Below, piece after piece: positions 10,143-21,490 of a stretch of DNA of 64,000 nt; the first letter of the stretch is position 1; each line of letters begins with the position of its first letter. Source of the DNA: Amorphophallus konjac (lineage: Eukaryota > Streptophyta > Magnoliopsida > Alismatales > Araceae); assembly GCA_022559845.1 (NCBI GenBank), contig CM040121.1, positions 566,482,140 through 566,546,139 of the forward strand. The letters run 5' to 3'. Made by a program: the position numbers and the translations under genes. The notes below the pieces were generated by a model. The model had not been told where the DNA came from. It saw only the letters and a program-made list of their open reading frames with translations, and did not search any database.

Positions 10143-11660
10143 CATATAAACTATTGTTACAGACGAATTTATAAATATATCTCTCTTGAAAATATATTAG
10201 CATATATATCATCACTATCTTGAAAATTTTACAAATATGCCATCGTCGTAAACCTTCGTTAACACATGTCAACTTAACTATAGTTAGACCTAACAAGGCG
10301 TGAGAAAAGATAAAAGTGCCCATAGTTATCTCTCATAAGGTCTAAGTTGGAGATGGGGACAGGTGGGGGTCCACCAGAGGGGGAGGGGGCTCCGTCAGTG
10401 CACATGGAGGTATTAACACTAGAGAGAGAGAGACTGGCAGGGGAGAGGGGGAGGGGGCTCCGGCAACAACAAGGGGGCGGTCATACCAGATAGAGAGAGA
10501 CCAGCAGGTGAAGGGGGAGGGGACTCCGACGACGCATAGGGGAAGAGGGCGTAGGGTCACCGGCGAGAGACGTGGTCGCAATGGAGGGAAGGAGAGGAAG
10601 AGAAGGAAGGTGAGGAAGGTGGGGAAGAGAGAGAGGGTGCAGGAAGGGGGACGCCGGAGGAGTCTCCCCGTCCGATTGTGATAGAAAGAGTGGGAGAGGG
10701 AGAGAGAGGGGGGGAGGGGACGGGGTGAGAGAGAGAGTGTACAGGGAGGGGGACACTGGCTCGAGTGCAGGGAGGGGGACACCAGAGCCGTCTCCCCCTC
10801 CGGCGGTGATAGAAAGAGAGAGAGAGAGGGAGGGAGAGGGGACGGGGTGGGGTGAGAGTGAGAGTGTGTGCAGAGAGGTCCCCTTCTAGCGGTGATAGAA
10901 AGAGGAAGGGGAGAGAGAGAGCAGAAGGTGGGAAAGTTGCTCCGTGTGGGGCGAATGACTTTCCTCTAAAGGTGCTCTCACTCGAAGTAATTTTATATTT
11001 TAAAAAAAAATAAAAAATCCAAACTCTGGTGAGCAAGCCCCCGGTCCCCCTTCCCCTTTGATCCCCTTCCCCCTCCCCCTCCGGTGGACCCCCTCCCGTC
11101 TCCCTGCCTTCCTCTCCCTCTCTTTCTGTCACCGCCGGAGGGGGAGACGCCTCCAGCGTCTCCCCTCCTTGCACTCTCTCTTTCTCACCCCATCCCCTCC
11201 CTCTCTCCCTAGATCTCACTCTCCCTCTCCCTCTCCCTCTTTCTGTCACCGTCGGAGGGGGACCTCTCTCTCTCTCTCACCTCATCCCCTCCCCCCTCTC
11301 TCTCTCTAGTGTGACCGCCCCCATGTGTTGCTGGATCCCCCTCTCTCCTCCCCCTACACAGCTCCGAAACCCCCCCCCCCAAATGCTCTTGCTGCCTCTC
11401 CCCCCGTCGGTCTCTCTCTCTAGGGTGAATTTTGGTCATTTGACAGTCAGAAGGGCATTTTGGTCATTTGACCATCACTTAACTAGAATATTGACATCTT
11501 TTAAAAATATTTGTGATCCCACATACGGAAGTTAACTATAATAGTCACATATCTAAAAGTTTTTCAAAATAGTAGTGATATATATATATAAACATATATA
11601 TGTTAATGCATTTGCAGGAATGATATATATGTAAATTCGTTTGTAACAATGATTTATATG
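10143..11660. mobile_element. Large foldback (inverted-repeat) element
   Basis: The outer ends are inverted copies: CATATAAACTATTGTTAC at 10143 matches, with two differences, the reverse complement of 11643-11660. The similarity continues inward through ATATATATCA..CTAT-TTGAAAA wording at about 10200 and 11580. Inside, the left arm (10360-10930) is almost pure GA with repeated CTCC-GGTGATAGAAAGAG blocks. The right arm (11040-11430) carries the same blocks inverted as CT-rich sequence. The structure would fold into a very long hairpin and is typical of MULE-type or foldback elements. No transposase and no clean TSD was identified. Long frames inside are low-complexity artefacts. Confidence 0.6.
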
Positions 11661-12600
11661 GAAAAAATTCAAAGAAGAAATCAAAAGAAGGGAGAGGTGG
11701 CAGGCGCGGCTGGCACCGTAGCCGTGGGCAGCGGGAGCCACGGAGCAGGTGGGCGCCGCGGCCTGGCGGGCCGGCGGCGCCCCAATTTGGCATTCAAGCC
11801 CATTAACATAGAGTAATAAGAAATATTTGTAATTAGAAAGGTAAAGAACCTGTTCATAGTTTTGACTTGACTAATACAAGACGTACGAGAACTGGACAGC
11901 TATATACGTTTTAATTTTATTTTATTTTTCGTGGGGGAGGTAGGGGAGAGGGAGGGTGGGTGGTGAAAGGATATGTTTGAAAGTCAGATCAGATAATTGG
12001 ATGCTTTTCATATTGAAATCAGTTAATAATTAAATGATTGGATGGTTCTCAATGAAATATGACAAAATGTGGGTCAAAAATGTAAATAATAATATTATTA
12101 TATAAAAATAAACATAACTGTGTTTTTAATGATTCCGTGCAGGTTGAGTGGTTCCAAACCCTTTTGCATGCATGGTGGAGCGGTGGTTGGTTCAAATTTA
12201 AGCATGTGGTGGGTGAACAACGAATTACCTGATACGCGGTAGTTTTCAGTTCCTGACCACACATATATACACCTCAGTTTATCGATACGTTAATTGCATA
12301 AAGGATAATGTGATATATATATATATATAGTGGGTATGCATACCCCACCAGCTAAATTAATTAGATTGCCTGTTCTAGATCTGTATAATCATTTATGTAC
12401 GTACCTTTGCCCCAAGGATGGCAAAATTATACAATGCCACTTACTCGATGAGTTCCCACAACGAAATACACACAACAACCGATCGATATAACTCTCTAAC
12501 TTAATGAAGCCCTCTTGTTTTGTTCGTTCTCCGACAGTGGGAGGGCGTGTCCTTCGTCAATTCGTGAGAGCGACGGCCGCCTCGATCCTCTGCATGCGTT

Positions 12601-12617
12601 GGGGGGGGGGGGGGGGG
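12601..12617 (+). repeat. 17-base G homopolymer
   Basis: Seventeen consecutive G residues on the plus strand. The length is likely polymorphic and subject to sequencing error; it could form a G-quadruplex. Confidence 0.8.
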
Positions 12618-12740
12618 TCTCCTGCGCGGTCACGGTGGAGAAGAGAGATTCTCTCTCTACGCTGCTGATCGAAGATCACCGTTTTGGCAGTGGGATATGC
12701 ATCGATCGGCTTCGTTCTCGACCAAATCATCTCTGCACAT

Positions 12741-12769
12741 CTGTCGGCTGGCAAGGCGCCAGCCGACAG
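12741..12769. other. Perfect 12-bp stem hairpin
   Basis: CTGTCGGCTGGC and its exact reverse complement GCCAGCCGACAG are separated by five bases (AAGGC). It is not followed by a T run, and it is too short for a plant microRNA precursor. Role unknown. Confidence 0.6.
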
Positions 12770-12835
12770 GCAGCGACAGTACTAGCTACACACTACAGCA
12801 TGCACTATGAGAGTAATGTGTGTGTGTGATCCTCG

Positions 12836-12838
<3 letters not shown>

Positions 12839-12883
<45 letters not shown>

Positions 12884-12892
12884 ATATATATA
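12839..12892. repeat. (TA)n microsatellite
   Basis: An almost uninterrupted TA dinucleotide tract, ending in GTGTG and a second short TA run. Confidence 0.9.
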
Positions 12893-13219
12893 TTTATGTA
12901 TATGGAACACATTAGGCATTTAGGCATAGGCATCCTTGCAACTTCTCATGTGATCAGAGACTACAGAACCCGTTTATGCTTTCATGGCAACGGGTGGTTT
13001 TGGAGAGTCACTGCACATCATCCTATGCGCATATGTATAATTAAAGAGTGCCCATGCATGTATGATCATTCTCATGTAGAAGTCTTTTTTTTTCTATATA
13101 TATGGATATGCCTTCAAAATAAACTAGGAGTGTTTGTATACCACAGTTTTTAATTATCATCCTGTTTGATCAAACAATCAGATAACTCCTGCTCGGCATT
13201 TTTTTGACATATATCTTCC

Positions 13220-14090
13220 CGTACAGGTGAGAAGATGGTCTCTTGAATCCCGAATCACACTTTTAATATTTGTTTGTTGGGGAAGATCGTCCAACCACTC
13301 GTGGAAGTCTACAAACACCAGAGAAACGACGTCAGAATGAGCCTTGGACATTATCCCAGGGACAACCCTCCGATACTTAAGTCAGGACCTTGTCGCGTGG
13401 GGATCAATAGAGGATGGAGAAGAGAGAGAGGAAGATGGGAGATAAACGATCAAGTCTGGAGTGGAGATTCGACTTCTGGGAGAGTGCTCGCCACACCCAA
13501 TGGGTGCTCGGAGGATCTCGCCAGGCTGGAGGCGTGCTCGGAAGCAACTAGGGCTCTCCTTTGTAAAGGCTCTCTCTGCCCGAAGATGCATGTAGTTGTT
13601 CTCTCAGTATGCGCGTGTGACTATCTCACCACGTCTGTCTCAATCTCCCTATCTGTGTGTCTCTGTCACTGTCCTTGATCGAAGGTCCATTTATAGGGGT
13701 TGTCCTGGCGGTGGAGGCATATCCCTTAACAAGGAAGGGCGTGCGTCGTGGGGTAACATCTCTCCGCGATCGTGGGGAGTTTTCCGTTGTGCGCCCGTTC
13801 TTTCGGGGTCGGAGATCTTCAGGCGAATCTTACGGCTCCCGTGGGACGTGCTCACCTTTACTGGAATGGAGGCCGGTGATGTTGGAAGTTAACGTTCGAT
13901 CGTGGGAGGATCATCCGGCATTCGATATGTCCGGGTCGATACCCCTTGCGGGCTGGCGAATTCGATGGCTGGCCTTATTAGGTCGCCTGGCATGGGCCGT
14001 GGCTGTCGGGGGTCCGCTATGCGCTTCGCAGACCTTGGGCCGATACGGGCCTGGCACTAACGGGCTGTGTTATGCATTTTACCCTCCTCA
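13220..14090 (-). repeat. 3' LTR of Tat-type element
   Basis: On the plus strand it begins CGTACAGGTGAGAAGATGG, where the partner LTR has TGTAGAGGCGAGAAGATGA. It ends ATTTTACCCTCCTCA. The terminal TG has decayed to CG on this strand. It aligns with 29640-30509 over its full length, with many substitutions. TSD CTTCC abuts on the left. A TATA box, CCCTATAAAT, lies on the minus strand near 13688-13697. Confidence 0.9.
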
Positions 14091-14108
14091 CTAGCCCCCC
14101 ACTCTTAG
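14091..14108 (-). promoter_or_regulatory. Polypurine tract of Tat-type element
   Basis: On the minus strand AAGAGTGGGGGGCTAG directly precedes the LTR start TGAGGAGGG. Purine tracts at this position prime plus-strand DNA synthesis in LTR elements. Confidence 0.6.
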
Positions 14109-14183
14109 ATGACGAGCACTTTTGGGGTCTGAGAGACAGTCCTGGTGGGCCCCTTGAGGGGGGGATTTCAAGGGGGATCTCCT

Positions 14184-17068
14184 TGTAACGACCCAAGTTC
14201 CCGATACCGGGAATAACCTGATACCATTCGAAACCTGACCCGTCGCCCACAAGCCGGAGGGCTCGGAAGGGCTAAACGGAGTGTGGAGGTACAAAAAAAT
14301 AGGAAATAAAGCTGGACAATTCAACAATTAACAGAAATAAATAAATAATTACAACAGAGTCCAATCCAACCAAGTACAGTCTAGGGCAGAGAAGTGTATC
14401 CAACACCGAGTGAACACTCGGCCCGGCGAGCTGGCAATTAAGAACCTCTGCACATCACCCTCGAATCTTGAGGAAGAATCGCCACACCTGAAAAGTAGGG
14501 GTGAGCATCCTATCACTGGCTCAGTAGGGATCCCGCGGAACCCCAACCGTAAATAATGGCTATAGCGGAAAGCAGCAACTACAGCATGAACAGCAACCAC
14601 GGTGGCCGGTAAAACCTCGGCACTATAGCTACTCCTATTGGAACGGAAACCAACACCCCGATCTCACAGTCGGAGGATTACCGAACTAACGGAAAAACCT
14701 CTGACTACAATGCCAAAAACACACCGCGACAACCCTGTTGTAGAGTCCCATCTCACAGACAAAGGCCCAACCCAAGACCACGCAGTCTGGGAACAATCAC
14801 GACCTCGTAGTCGTGAACCCTATACCAGCTAGGAAAACCCTCGATGATGCTCACTAGAAACCCTATACCTCTACCTCGGGAAACACACGGAACCTACACG
14901 CAAAATTAAGTCTCGCAGACGGGAACGGAAACTCGAGTCATAAGAAACTCACGTCACGTGACGGGAGTACCTGCCCACTAGAAGCAAGGCCGGATGCGTC
15001 CACTGACGACTTAGTCCGCAGCCTCAGGTGTCTCCCTACGATGCCCCAGGCGGAAACTGAGACACCGAACAATAACAAAGAACATAGAACACCGACTAGT
15101 TGGGGTCACGCTCGTCAGCGCGGGTCCGACGCCCCCAACCACGTGTGCACACACAGACCATGGGCCATACGTCAGATCCTCTAGCTGGTTCTTCTCCCGA
15201 GCTCAGACTCAGGCTCCGTGAAGGGGCCCTATGGTAACCAACCAAAAAATTGTCTCTCTCGGGTAAGCCGCTCTACCACTCCCTGGTGGTGGTGGGTTAG
15301 CACACGCGTGCTGTAAGAAGACTATGACTAGTGGGGAATCACTAACGTGAACACGAAAAGTCACGCATGCACCCATTGTGAGTAAAGCGGAGTAACAGGT
15401 GGCTCGGGGCCACCAAACTCTGGATGGTCCACTAGACCTACTCAACCCAACGGTCCTTGAGTTACACGACTCGGGTCAAGACTGCCGCACATAACGGTAC
15501 AACGCTGTTAATCTAGCCTAATCCCTAGGTCTGAAACCATAGTAGCATGATTCTCAAGGTAGCTCACAAGCCACCAAGTTGATTCCTTATCTAAGGAAAA
15601 AGCGGGAAACCTCCAGTCCCAGGCTGGGTGACTGAACTCACAGTCCAAGGGCCAAACTCACGGCCCACTCGGAAATCGCTTTCTGGAGAAACACGCGATG
15701 TGCGGGAGCAGCCCTCCGCACTCATACCGATACACGGTGACTCGACCTAGCGAGAACACGGAAGCCCGGAACACATGGGGTCACCCGGACCCCCAAAACC
15801 CACGGACACACTAATCGAGGTAAAGTGGTACCTCCGGACATCCAAAAACACAGTCAAGGTACCCCCGGGGTGTCCGGGACGCCTACGGGCCAAAGGGAAC
15901 ACGATCAGCCGTGTTCCACACACCCGGGCCCACATGGCATGATCGCGCCACCCTCCATGGGCACATTTATTAATGCGACCAGGGCCTTGGTCGCGACCAT
16001 CGCCCTGGGCGCGACCCTGCCTTAATGCGACCCAGGCCCACGCCGCGATAAGGACGCGGTGGCGACGACGACCGCGACTACACGAGAACGCGCTCGATCA
16101 AATGGTCGCGACACTGATGAATGCGATGGGTCCCCCGGGCCCGTCAAACATTGAACGTGACTGGGCTGGCGACCGTGACCCTAACCGCCTTACTATTCAT
16201 CCTCCCCGATGAACGCGGTGGCGCGATACATCACCTTCTACTTTAAAGAACGTGGCCACTGTGGCGACCGCGATCTCGACCCGAGATCGAAAACATGAAA
16301 CTTCGCGGAAAATGCCATTCAACTCCCCAATCACACCCATGTGAAGGGGAAAATAAGGGGAAAAAATTCTCCAACCTCTCTAGCATCGAGAGGACCCATT
16401 TAAACCCCAAAAATGCGATCGAAACACGAAATCCGGCTCACACCCCAAAATCGCATGTTTTAACCCCGACGGGAAAATAAACACTCTCAGGTCACCTCGG
16501 GCTACCAAACTCGTGAGAAATGAAGTACAAGGGTTAAGGATCCATCCCCCTACCTCCACCAAAGATTCGGCGCACCGAGGACGCTGATCTGCCAAGAAAA
16601 CGCTGCACGAACCGCCGCGGCGCCCCAAACTCGCGGCCGAGCTTCGCCGCGCCTCCACCGCCTCGATCATCACCCATCCTCGCCCGCTCCTCGCCCACGT
16701 CACCTCCTCCTCGCCCCCACCTCACTCCGTCGGCCTCCAGAGAAGAGAGGGAGAGAAGAGAGAGCGTGAGAAGAGAGAGGGAGAATTATGAGGAAGAGAG
16801 AGAGGGGGGGTTTAATATATGGAAAATATGGAATTTTTAGAAAATACAAAAAATAGGGAAAAATCATCTCCCTGATCCTCAGAAAACGCATAATACGTTG
16901 GCAACGTCCCGGAGTTGAAGAACACAACGGTTCGCCCTACACGGGATTCCAAAGGCTCGACAGGTAAAAACACGCGTAAATCGTAAAACTGAATCCGGGA
17001 CCCACAAAAGCGATCCGAAACCCACGGATCCTGATCCGAACAATATCCAAAAAACCCGGGGCATTACA
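14184..17068. mobile_element. 2.9-kb solo LTR, gypsy type
   Basis: The segment starts TGTAACGACCC and ends GGGGCATTACA, a near-perfect terminal inverted match. It is flanked by CTCCT (14179-14183) and CTACT (17069-17073), one mismatch in a 5-bp TSD. It has no coding capacity and interrupts the 3' untranslated zone of the Tat element, so it is best read as a solo LTR left by LTR-LTR recombination. A TATA-like TTTAATATATGG lies near 16810 on the plus strand next to GA-rich DNA. Orientation is unsettled. Terminal sequence resembles plant Tekay/Del LTRs, from memory only. Confidence 0.75.
15960..16290. repeat. GCGACC/GGTCGC word array in solo LTR
   Basis: Within about 330 bp the words GCGACC and GGTCGC recur many times, often facing each other as imperfect hairpins (for example GCGACCAGGGCCTTGGTCGC). 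The flanking LTR lacks them. Other LTRs in the window carry comparable arrays with different words. Confidence 0.6.
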
Positions 17069-17238
17069 CTACTCGTATTAACAGGGTAGGTGGGCCTTGT
17101 CATCGACTCGGCTTCTTGGCGTGCAAGGCACCGCTGGTCGAGGTGTCAGGCGGCGTCACTGTCATCATGACGCGGCCATTTTCATTTGGGAGCGTGGGCA
17201 CAAACGGTCGCCTGAGCTTGGCGGCCGTATTTGGCAGT

Positions 17239-18089
17239 TGTAGAGGTCAGAAACTGGTTCTTAGGCCTCATCCCACACATTTCTATTTGTTTGTTGGGGA
17301 CCGTCTGGCACCCGTGGAAGCCTGCAAACACCAGGAAGAAGGACGTCAGAAGGATCCCTGGGCGTTACCCCAGGGGACAACCCTCTGATGCCTAAGTCAG
17401 CACTTGGCGAGACAGATAATAGGGAAGAGAAAGGTGGGAGAGAGAGATGGAGATCATCAGCGTGGGCCTAGGAGAGCGGTATGTCTTCCCCCAGAGTGCT
17501 CGTCGTATCGAGTGGTCACTCAACGAGTGCTCGCTGGGCAGTAAGCGTGCTCGGAAGTCTCCTTACGCTCTCCTTCAGAGGGTCCCTCTCAGAGGGTGAA
17601 CAGCAGAGGCCTTAGCTGTAGTTGGGAGTTGGAGCCTGTAATTCTCTCTACACATATCTGACTATCTCTCTTTTGCATATCTACCTACCCCTTGTCATGT
17701 CCGTCAAGGACCTATTTATAGGGGTTATCGTGGAGTAAGTAGTGGAGTAACTCCTCCCCGTGATCGTGGGTAGTTTCCCGTTGAGAGTCCATTATCCTGG
17801 AGTCGAGCGGTCCCCTGGCGAGTCTTATGGCGCCCGTGGGACGTGCTCGCCCTTAGTGGGATAGAGGCCGATGTCGTGGGGAGTAACGGTCAGTCGCGGA
17901 GGGTCATCCGGCGGCCATTTCGCCTTGGTTAAGGCCCTTCACGAGCTAGCGAATCCAAGGACCGCCCATACTGGGCTGCCCGCTGTGGGCTGCGACTGTT
18001 AGGGGCCCGTCGTATGCGTCGAAGAGGTCGGGCCAACACGGGCCTGGCGAAATGGGCCCTAAATGGGACGAGCTGATTTTACCCCCTCA
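17239..18089 (-). mobile_element. Related LTR, possibly a second solo insertion
   Basis: It begins TGTAGAGGTCAGAAACTGG and ends GATTTTACCCCCTCA on the plus strand. It follows the layout of the 13220 and 29640 LTRs throughout, including TTTGTTGGGGA, CCCAGGGGACAACCCTC and the minus-strand TATA box CCCTATAAATAGG near 17711-17723, but is clearly more diverged. Flanks GCAGT and GCGGT match in four of five bases, compatible with a solo LTR of a sister family. Alternatively it is the original 3' LTR of a fused element, since GATGAGCAC wording follows it as GATGACGAGCAC follows the 14090 LTR. Confidence 0.6.
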
Positions 18090-18150
18090 GCGGTGATGAG
18101 CACCTTTTCCCCCGGTGCTATCTCGAAGTGGTCGTTCTGCCTTTGAAGCT

Positions 18151-18162
18151 TATATATAAATA
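18151..18162 (+). promoter_or_regulatory. TATA box of antisense gene
   Basis: TATATATAAATA lies about 140 bp upstream of the ATG at 18289, on the strand opposite to the retrotransposon's own genes. It suggests a dedicated promoter for the antisense frame. Confidence 0.5.
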
Positions 18163-18288
18163 CTGACACCAAGATATCGGGGAAACCCTACTCGTCTCTC
18201 TTGAATTCATTGTGGGTGTCGGGTGCCTCCTTATCGTCTTCCTATTGTCTTGGTGAGGATTCTTCCATCTTTCTCTGTCCTTGGACCA

Positions 18289-20567
18289 ATGGCGCCTCGC
18301 AGAAGGATCCTCCGTGCCGACCCTGCATCTTATGCTGAGGAGGAGGCTAGCCGTGCCAGCGTCCCGGGCACTTCGAGCGCCAGTCGTCCTCACTCCCCGC
18401 CGCTAGTCGCCTACAGAGTAGTTCATGGCCTTCGTGAGGCCTTCCAAATCCCTGCTGACTACGATATCATCTTCCCAACTTCTGACGATTTTCTGGGGGG
18501 TCGTATTCTGGGTAGCATTAGTGTTCCCATCGAATCCTTTAGGGCAGGCTTCTGTCTCCCCGTGCATCCTTTCATGGAGTCGATCCTTCATTGCTATGGT
18601 AGGTACCCAGCGGACCTCTCCCCCAATTCTTGACACATCATGTGTGGTTTTGTGCACGTTTGTAACCAAGCTTCGGTTACACCCAACGTCTTCCTCTTCC
18701 GACAGTTCTATAGTCTCTAACGTTGTTCGGGTGAGGAGTCCTATTTTTACCTTTGGGCCAAGAAGGACATGACCATTATCCATGTCTCTTCCCTTATCTC
18801 CAACACTAAGCGCTAGCCCGAGTGCTTTGTCTTCATCACGAAGGCAGGAGGTAGCGGCCACCCAAGTGATTGGAGTTTCACCTCGAATTTCTATCCTCCC
18901 AGGGTAGACAGGTTGCCTACTCCGACTGCCGAGGAGGAAAGGGAGATTAAGCCCCTTCTTCGCCACCCCCTAAGGGATGTCGATACCAGGCTGACCCCGG
19001 CAGTACTCCGGGAGTTCGGGTTGAGCCCCCCATTGCCCCATGGTACAGCCCTTATTGTTTCCTTTGTCTTTTTATCTTCCATCGTGATGACCTTTTGTTG
19101 TGCTGCAGGGGCGCCAGAATTGGCAGAGCTACGGTTTGAGACAGTCGAATTGCCAGCAAATGTCCCATGCCCACTCGATCACCTAGAACCTGGTTCCGAC
19201 CAGGTTTCTGTCGCCGCACCCCAGGAGGTAGTTGTCTTTGAGCCCGGCGCTTGCCGTATCCTCTCCCGATGGCAATTCCGGTGGAGTGCTTGCACCTCCC
19301 TCCTGTGTCACCATCTATTGCGCCTGAGCCCAGCGCCGGTTCGGGCACTCGTGCGGAAAGCCAGAGGGCAGCCTCCAGGAGCTTGTTGAGCACGCCCATC
19401 AAAATTCCTCCGATGGTGATGGATCAACGCCGTCGGGTGGATCTTTCTGCGGTGACAGTGCTGGATCGCCAGCGACGCCAGGGGAAGAGGAGGAGGACTA
19501 CCGCCGAAGCTCACATACGAATGCCACCTCCTCCCCGATCTATGACTCCCCCGACCCCCGAACCAGTCGAGGCGCCGGCTCCAGTACCACCTGCCCCAGT
19601 CCACTCATCGTAGACAGGGGTTCCTCCCCCAGTCCCTGCCGGGGAGGCCATTGACAAAGGCAAGGGGTCCTGCCCCGATGCTACCACCAGCTCCCCGGCG
19701 CCCGAAGACGCTTCGGGAGTTGTTTCCGCCCAGCGCGAGGCCTACGCCCTGATGGACAAGGGTGTGCGCTTACCTGACCGCACTAGTGTCTTCTCCGTCA
19801 CGGCTCACACGGAGCTATACAACCTTACGGCCAGGAATTTGTGCTCAGTCGCTAGGGCCTTCGGCCTGTGGGGATACCACTTCCATGGGATCAGTGATGC
19901 AGAGCGAAAGAAGCTGGAGGCCCAACTCCACAGGTTCGCGGGCGAGCACGCCAAGCTCCAGGAGCGCCTGGAGTCGCAGGGGCAAACCTTGGCGGAGGTC
20001 GGGCACGACCGGGACACCTTTCAAGTCCAAATTCGGACGATAGAGGGGTCCCTTCATGAAGCGGTTTAGTGGGATGACGCAACTGATGCCCGGGTGACAG
20101 AGCTCACGGCCTTGGTGGTTGAGGCCGAAGAGAGGGCCCAGGTGGCGGAGGCCCGGGCTGATAGGCTAAAGGCAGCGATGGCCACATTTGGAGTAGAGGC
20201 CGAGGAGTGCTTCTGGTCATCGTTGGAGTACCAGGATGAGCTGAGCATGGCTGCTGTCGAAGTCTACGGTTCGACGACGGACCACGGCTTCCAGGAGGGA
20301 TGGTCGACCACCCTCCAAGCTGCTATCGACAGCATGGGCATCCCGGTGCCATCCCTGCTGCCTCCGCTAATGCCATTCGGGCCTGCGGCTAGCCATGGCG
20401 AGGAGGGGCTGAGCACAGCAGAACACGCCGCTGGGGCCGAGCACTCGGTGAAGAGAGAGTTGGTCGACTTGACTGACGATGCTCTGCCCCCTACGACTGT
20501 CCTTGAAGACGTGCCTGAGGCTCAGGACCAGGCACTAGATCAAGCCACTGAAGAGGCGAGCACTTGA
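18289..20567 (+). pseudogene. Antisense gene, putative gypsy-type transposon protein (PF04195-like)
   Basis: This plus-strand gene opposes gag-pol. From the ATG at 18289 (MAPRRRILRADPASYAEEEA) it reads through SFRAGFCLPVHPFMESILHC and NVFLFRQFYSL. This wording I recognise as the plant domain once named putative gypsy type transposon, found in the 3' antisense frames of Tat-type elements. A TGA at 18631 replaces an expected Trp, with further stops at about 18718 and 18814. A GT-AG intron of 66 nt is likely at 19043-19108. Later come a Pro-rich stretch and a coiled-coil-like region (about 19900-20210), then FQEGWSTTLQAAIDSMG and an acidic C-terminus. Function in the element is unknown. This copy is non-functional. 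Confidence 0.65.
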
Positions 20568-20909
20568 GGGAGTGCTCTCCATTACTTATATCTTATCTTT
20601 CTTTCCCCTCTTTTTGTCATTGGGGTACGTCCGTGCAGACATAGCCCTTTCCTCGTAACTTTTTTCCTCGTAATGAATCCTTGCTTTTTCTTTGTAAACT
20701 CTGATTATCTAGAGCATTCTATACTTTCCATGTAACCTGCTTGCTTTCTTTTCCCTGCTTTAAATCTTCCTTGGGATATGAATCGACGGTCGAAGCCCTG
20801 CCGAAGGGTGTGAGAAGGCACGATCTTCGGGGTCCTGTCGCTTCGATTTCCATAGAGCTAGGAAGGCGCAGAGACCCTTTTGCCCCTTCTGGGGGCTTTG
20901 TATCCTTCC

Positions 20910-20917
20910 TATAAATG
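20910..20917 (+). promoter_or_regulatory. TATA box of second antisense frame
   Basis: TATAAATG within CCTATAAATGG lies about 70 bp upstream of the ATG at 20983. It parallels the TATA placement of the neighbouring antisense frames. Confidence 0.4.
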
Positions 20918-20982
20918 GTGACCCAGTGGGGAACCCTGAGGGCATCCCAAGTTCCCCAACAGTCGAAGGCACGTTCAAGGAG

Positions 20983-21231
20983 ATGTCGTTCGAGAAGTCC
21001 GATTCTTCGTCAGAGGAGGCCCCCTACAAGCGGCTCTGCTTTCAAAAGGAAGCCCTACCAGCGGCAGACCAGTCATCGGGGGAAGGCAGCAGCGACGACG
21101 TTTCGGAGGAATACAACCAGGGGTACCAACAAGGGTGGCGGGATGCCTTGGTGAAGGTGAACCGCCTATTTTGTAACAAGGGGGTGTTGAGCCTCCAACC
21201 TGACAGGTTCCATCCCAAAGAGGACGAGTAA
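20983..21231 (+). CDS. Small antisense frame with GYQQGW motif
   Basis: An 82-codon plus-strand frame, MSFEKSDSSSEEAP onward. The first half is acidic and Ser-rich. The centre carries YNQGYQQGWRDALVKVNRLF. The ATG at 20983 is chosen because the upstream ATG at 20915 overlaps the TATA box. AATAAA follows at 21256. The GW core is shared with the antisense genes on both sides, suggesting descent by duplication. No known domain. It could be an intact small gene of the retroelement. Confidence 0.4.
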   Translation: MSFEKSDSSSEEAPYKRLCFQKEALPAADQSSGEGSSDDVSEEYNQGYQQGWRDALVKVNRLFCNKGVLSLQPDRFHPKEDE

Positions 21232-21255
21232 CCACTTGTACTCTCTCCCCCTATC

Positions 21256-21261
21256 AATAAA
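21256..21261 (+). terminator. Polyadenylation signal AATAAA
   Basis: AATAAA lies 25 bp after the stop of the 20983-21231 frame, followed by a T-rich stretch. Confidence 0.4.
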
Positions 21262-21418
21262 TTTTTTTTCTACAACCTTTCTCCGTGTGATGGATGCTTG
21301 ATCTTTGTGTGATGTGGTTGTCGTTAATGAGTCCAAACCTTCCGTCGGTGTGTGAGTCAAATGGAGGATACCATCCGTCGTTGGTAGGGATTACCTTTAC
21401 GAAGGGGAGTTCTTCCCA

Positions 21419-21424
21419 TATAAG
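21419..21424 (+). promoter_or_regulatory. TATA box of third antisense frame
   Basis: CCATATAAGTAG lies about 70 bp upstream of the ATG at 21491, the same spacing as for the previous frame. Confidence 0.4.
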
Positions 21425-21490
21425 TAGTAGGGTTTGTCGATGGTTCCAAGGCATCGTGTGCCTTCATCCCTCTTTATCTTTGTCGCTATC

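Larger units (their letters stand above)
11661..13214. other. Intergenic DNA without a recognised gene
   Basis: AT-rich DNA with a GC-rich patch at 11690-11785, a TA tract near 12313-12328, a 17-base G run, a compact hairpin and a (TA)n microsatellite near 12840. A Tyr- and Ile-containing plus-strand frame at 12878-13153 has no recognisable domain. No gene is called. Confidence 0.5.

Noticed and set aside
10342..11439. Long frames on both strands rich in Pro/Ser/Leu or Arg/Glu/Gly
   Set aside because: They arise from GA/CT low-complexity DNA in the foldback arms; no domain and overlapping frames on both strands.
12741..12769. MicroRNA precursor
   Set aside because: A 12-bp stem and 5-base loop are too short for a plant pre-miRNA and no longer arms are seen.
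18223..18288. Start of the antisense gene at 18223
   Set aside because: The ATG at 18289 fits the MAPRRR-type N-terminus and follows the TATA box at a normal leader length.
20915..21154. Frame starting MVTQWGTLRASQ
   Set aside because: Its ATG overlaps the TATA box, and the other frame (ATG at 20983) carries the motif shared with neighbouring antisense genes.
21042..21360. Minus-strand frames opposite the small antisense genes
   Set aside because: No domain; they are mirror readings of the plus-strand frames and lie outside the pol order.
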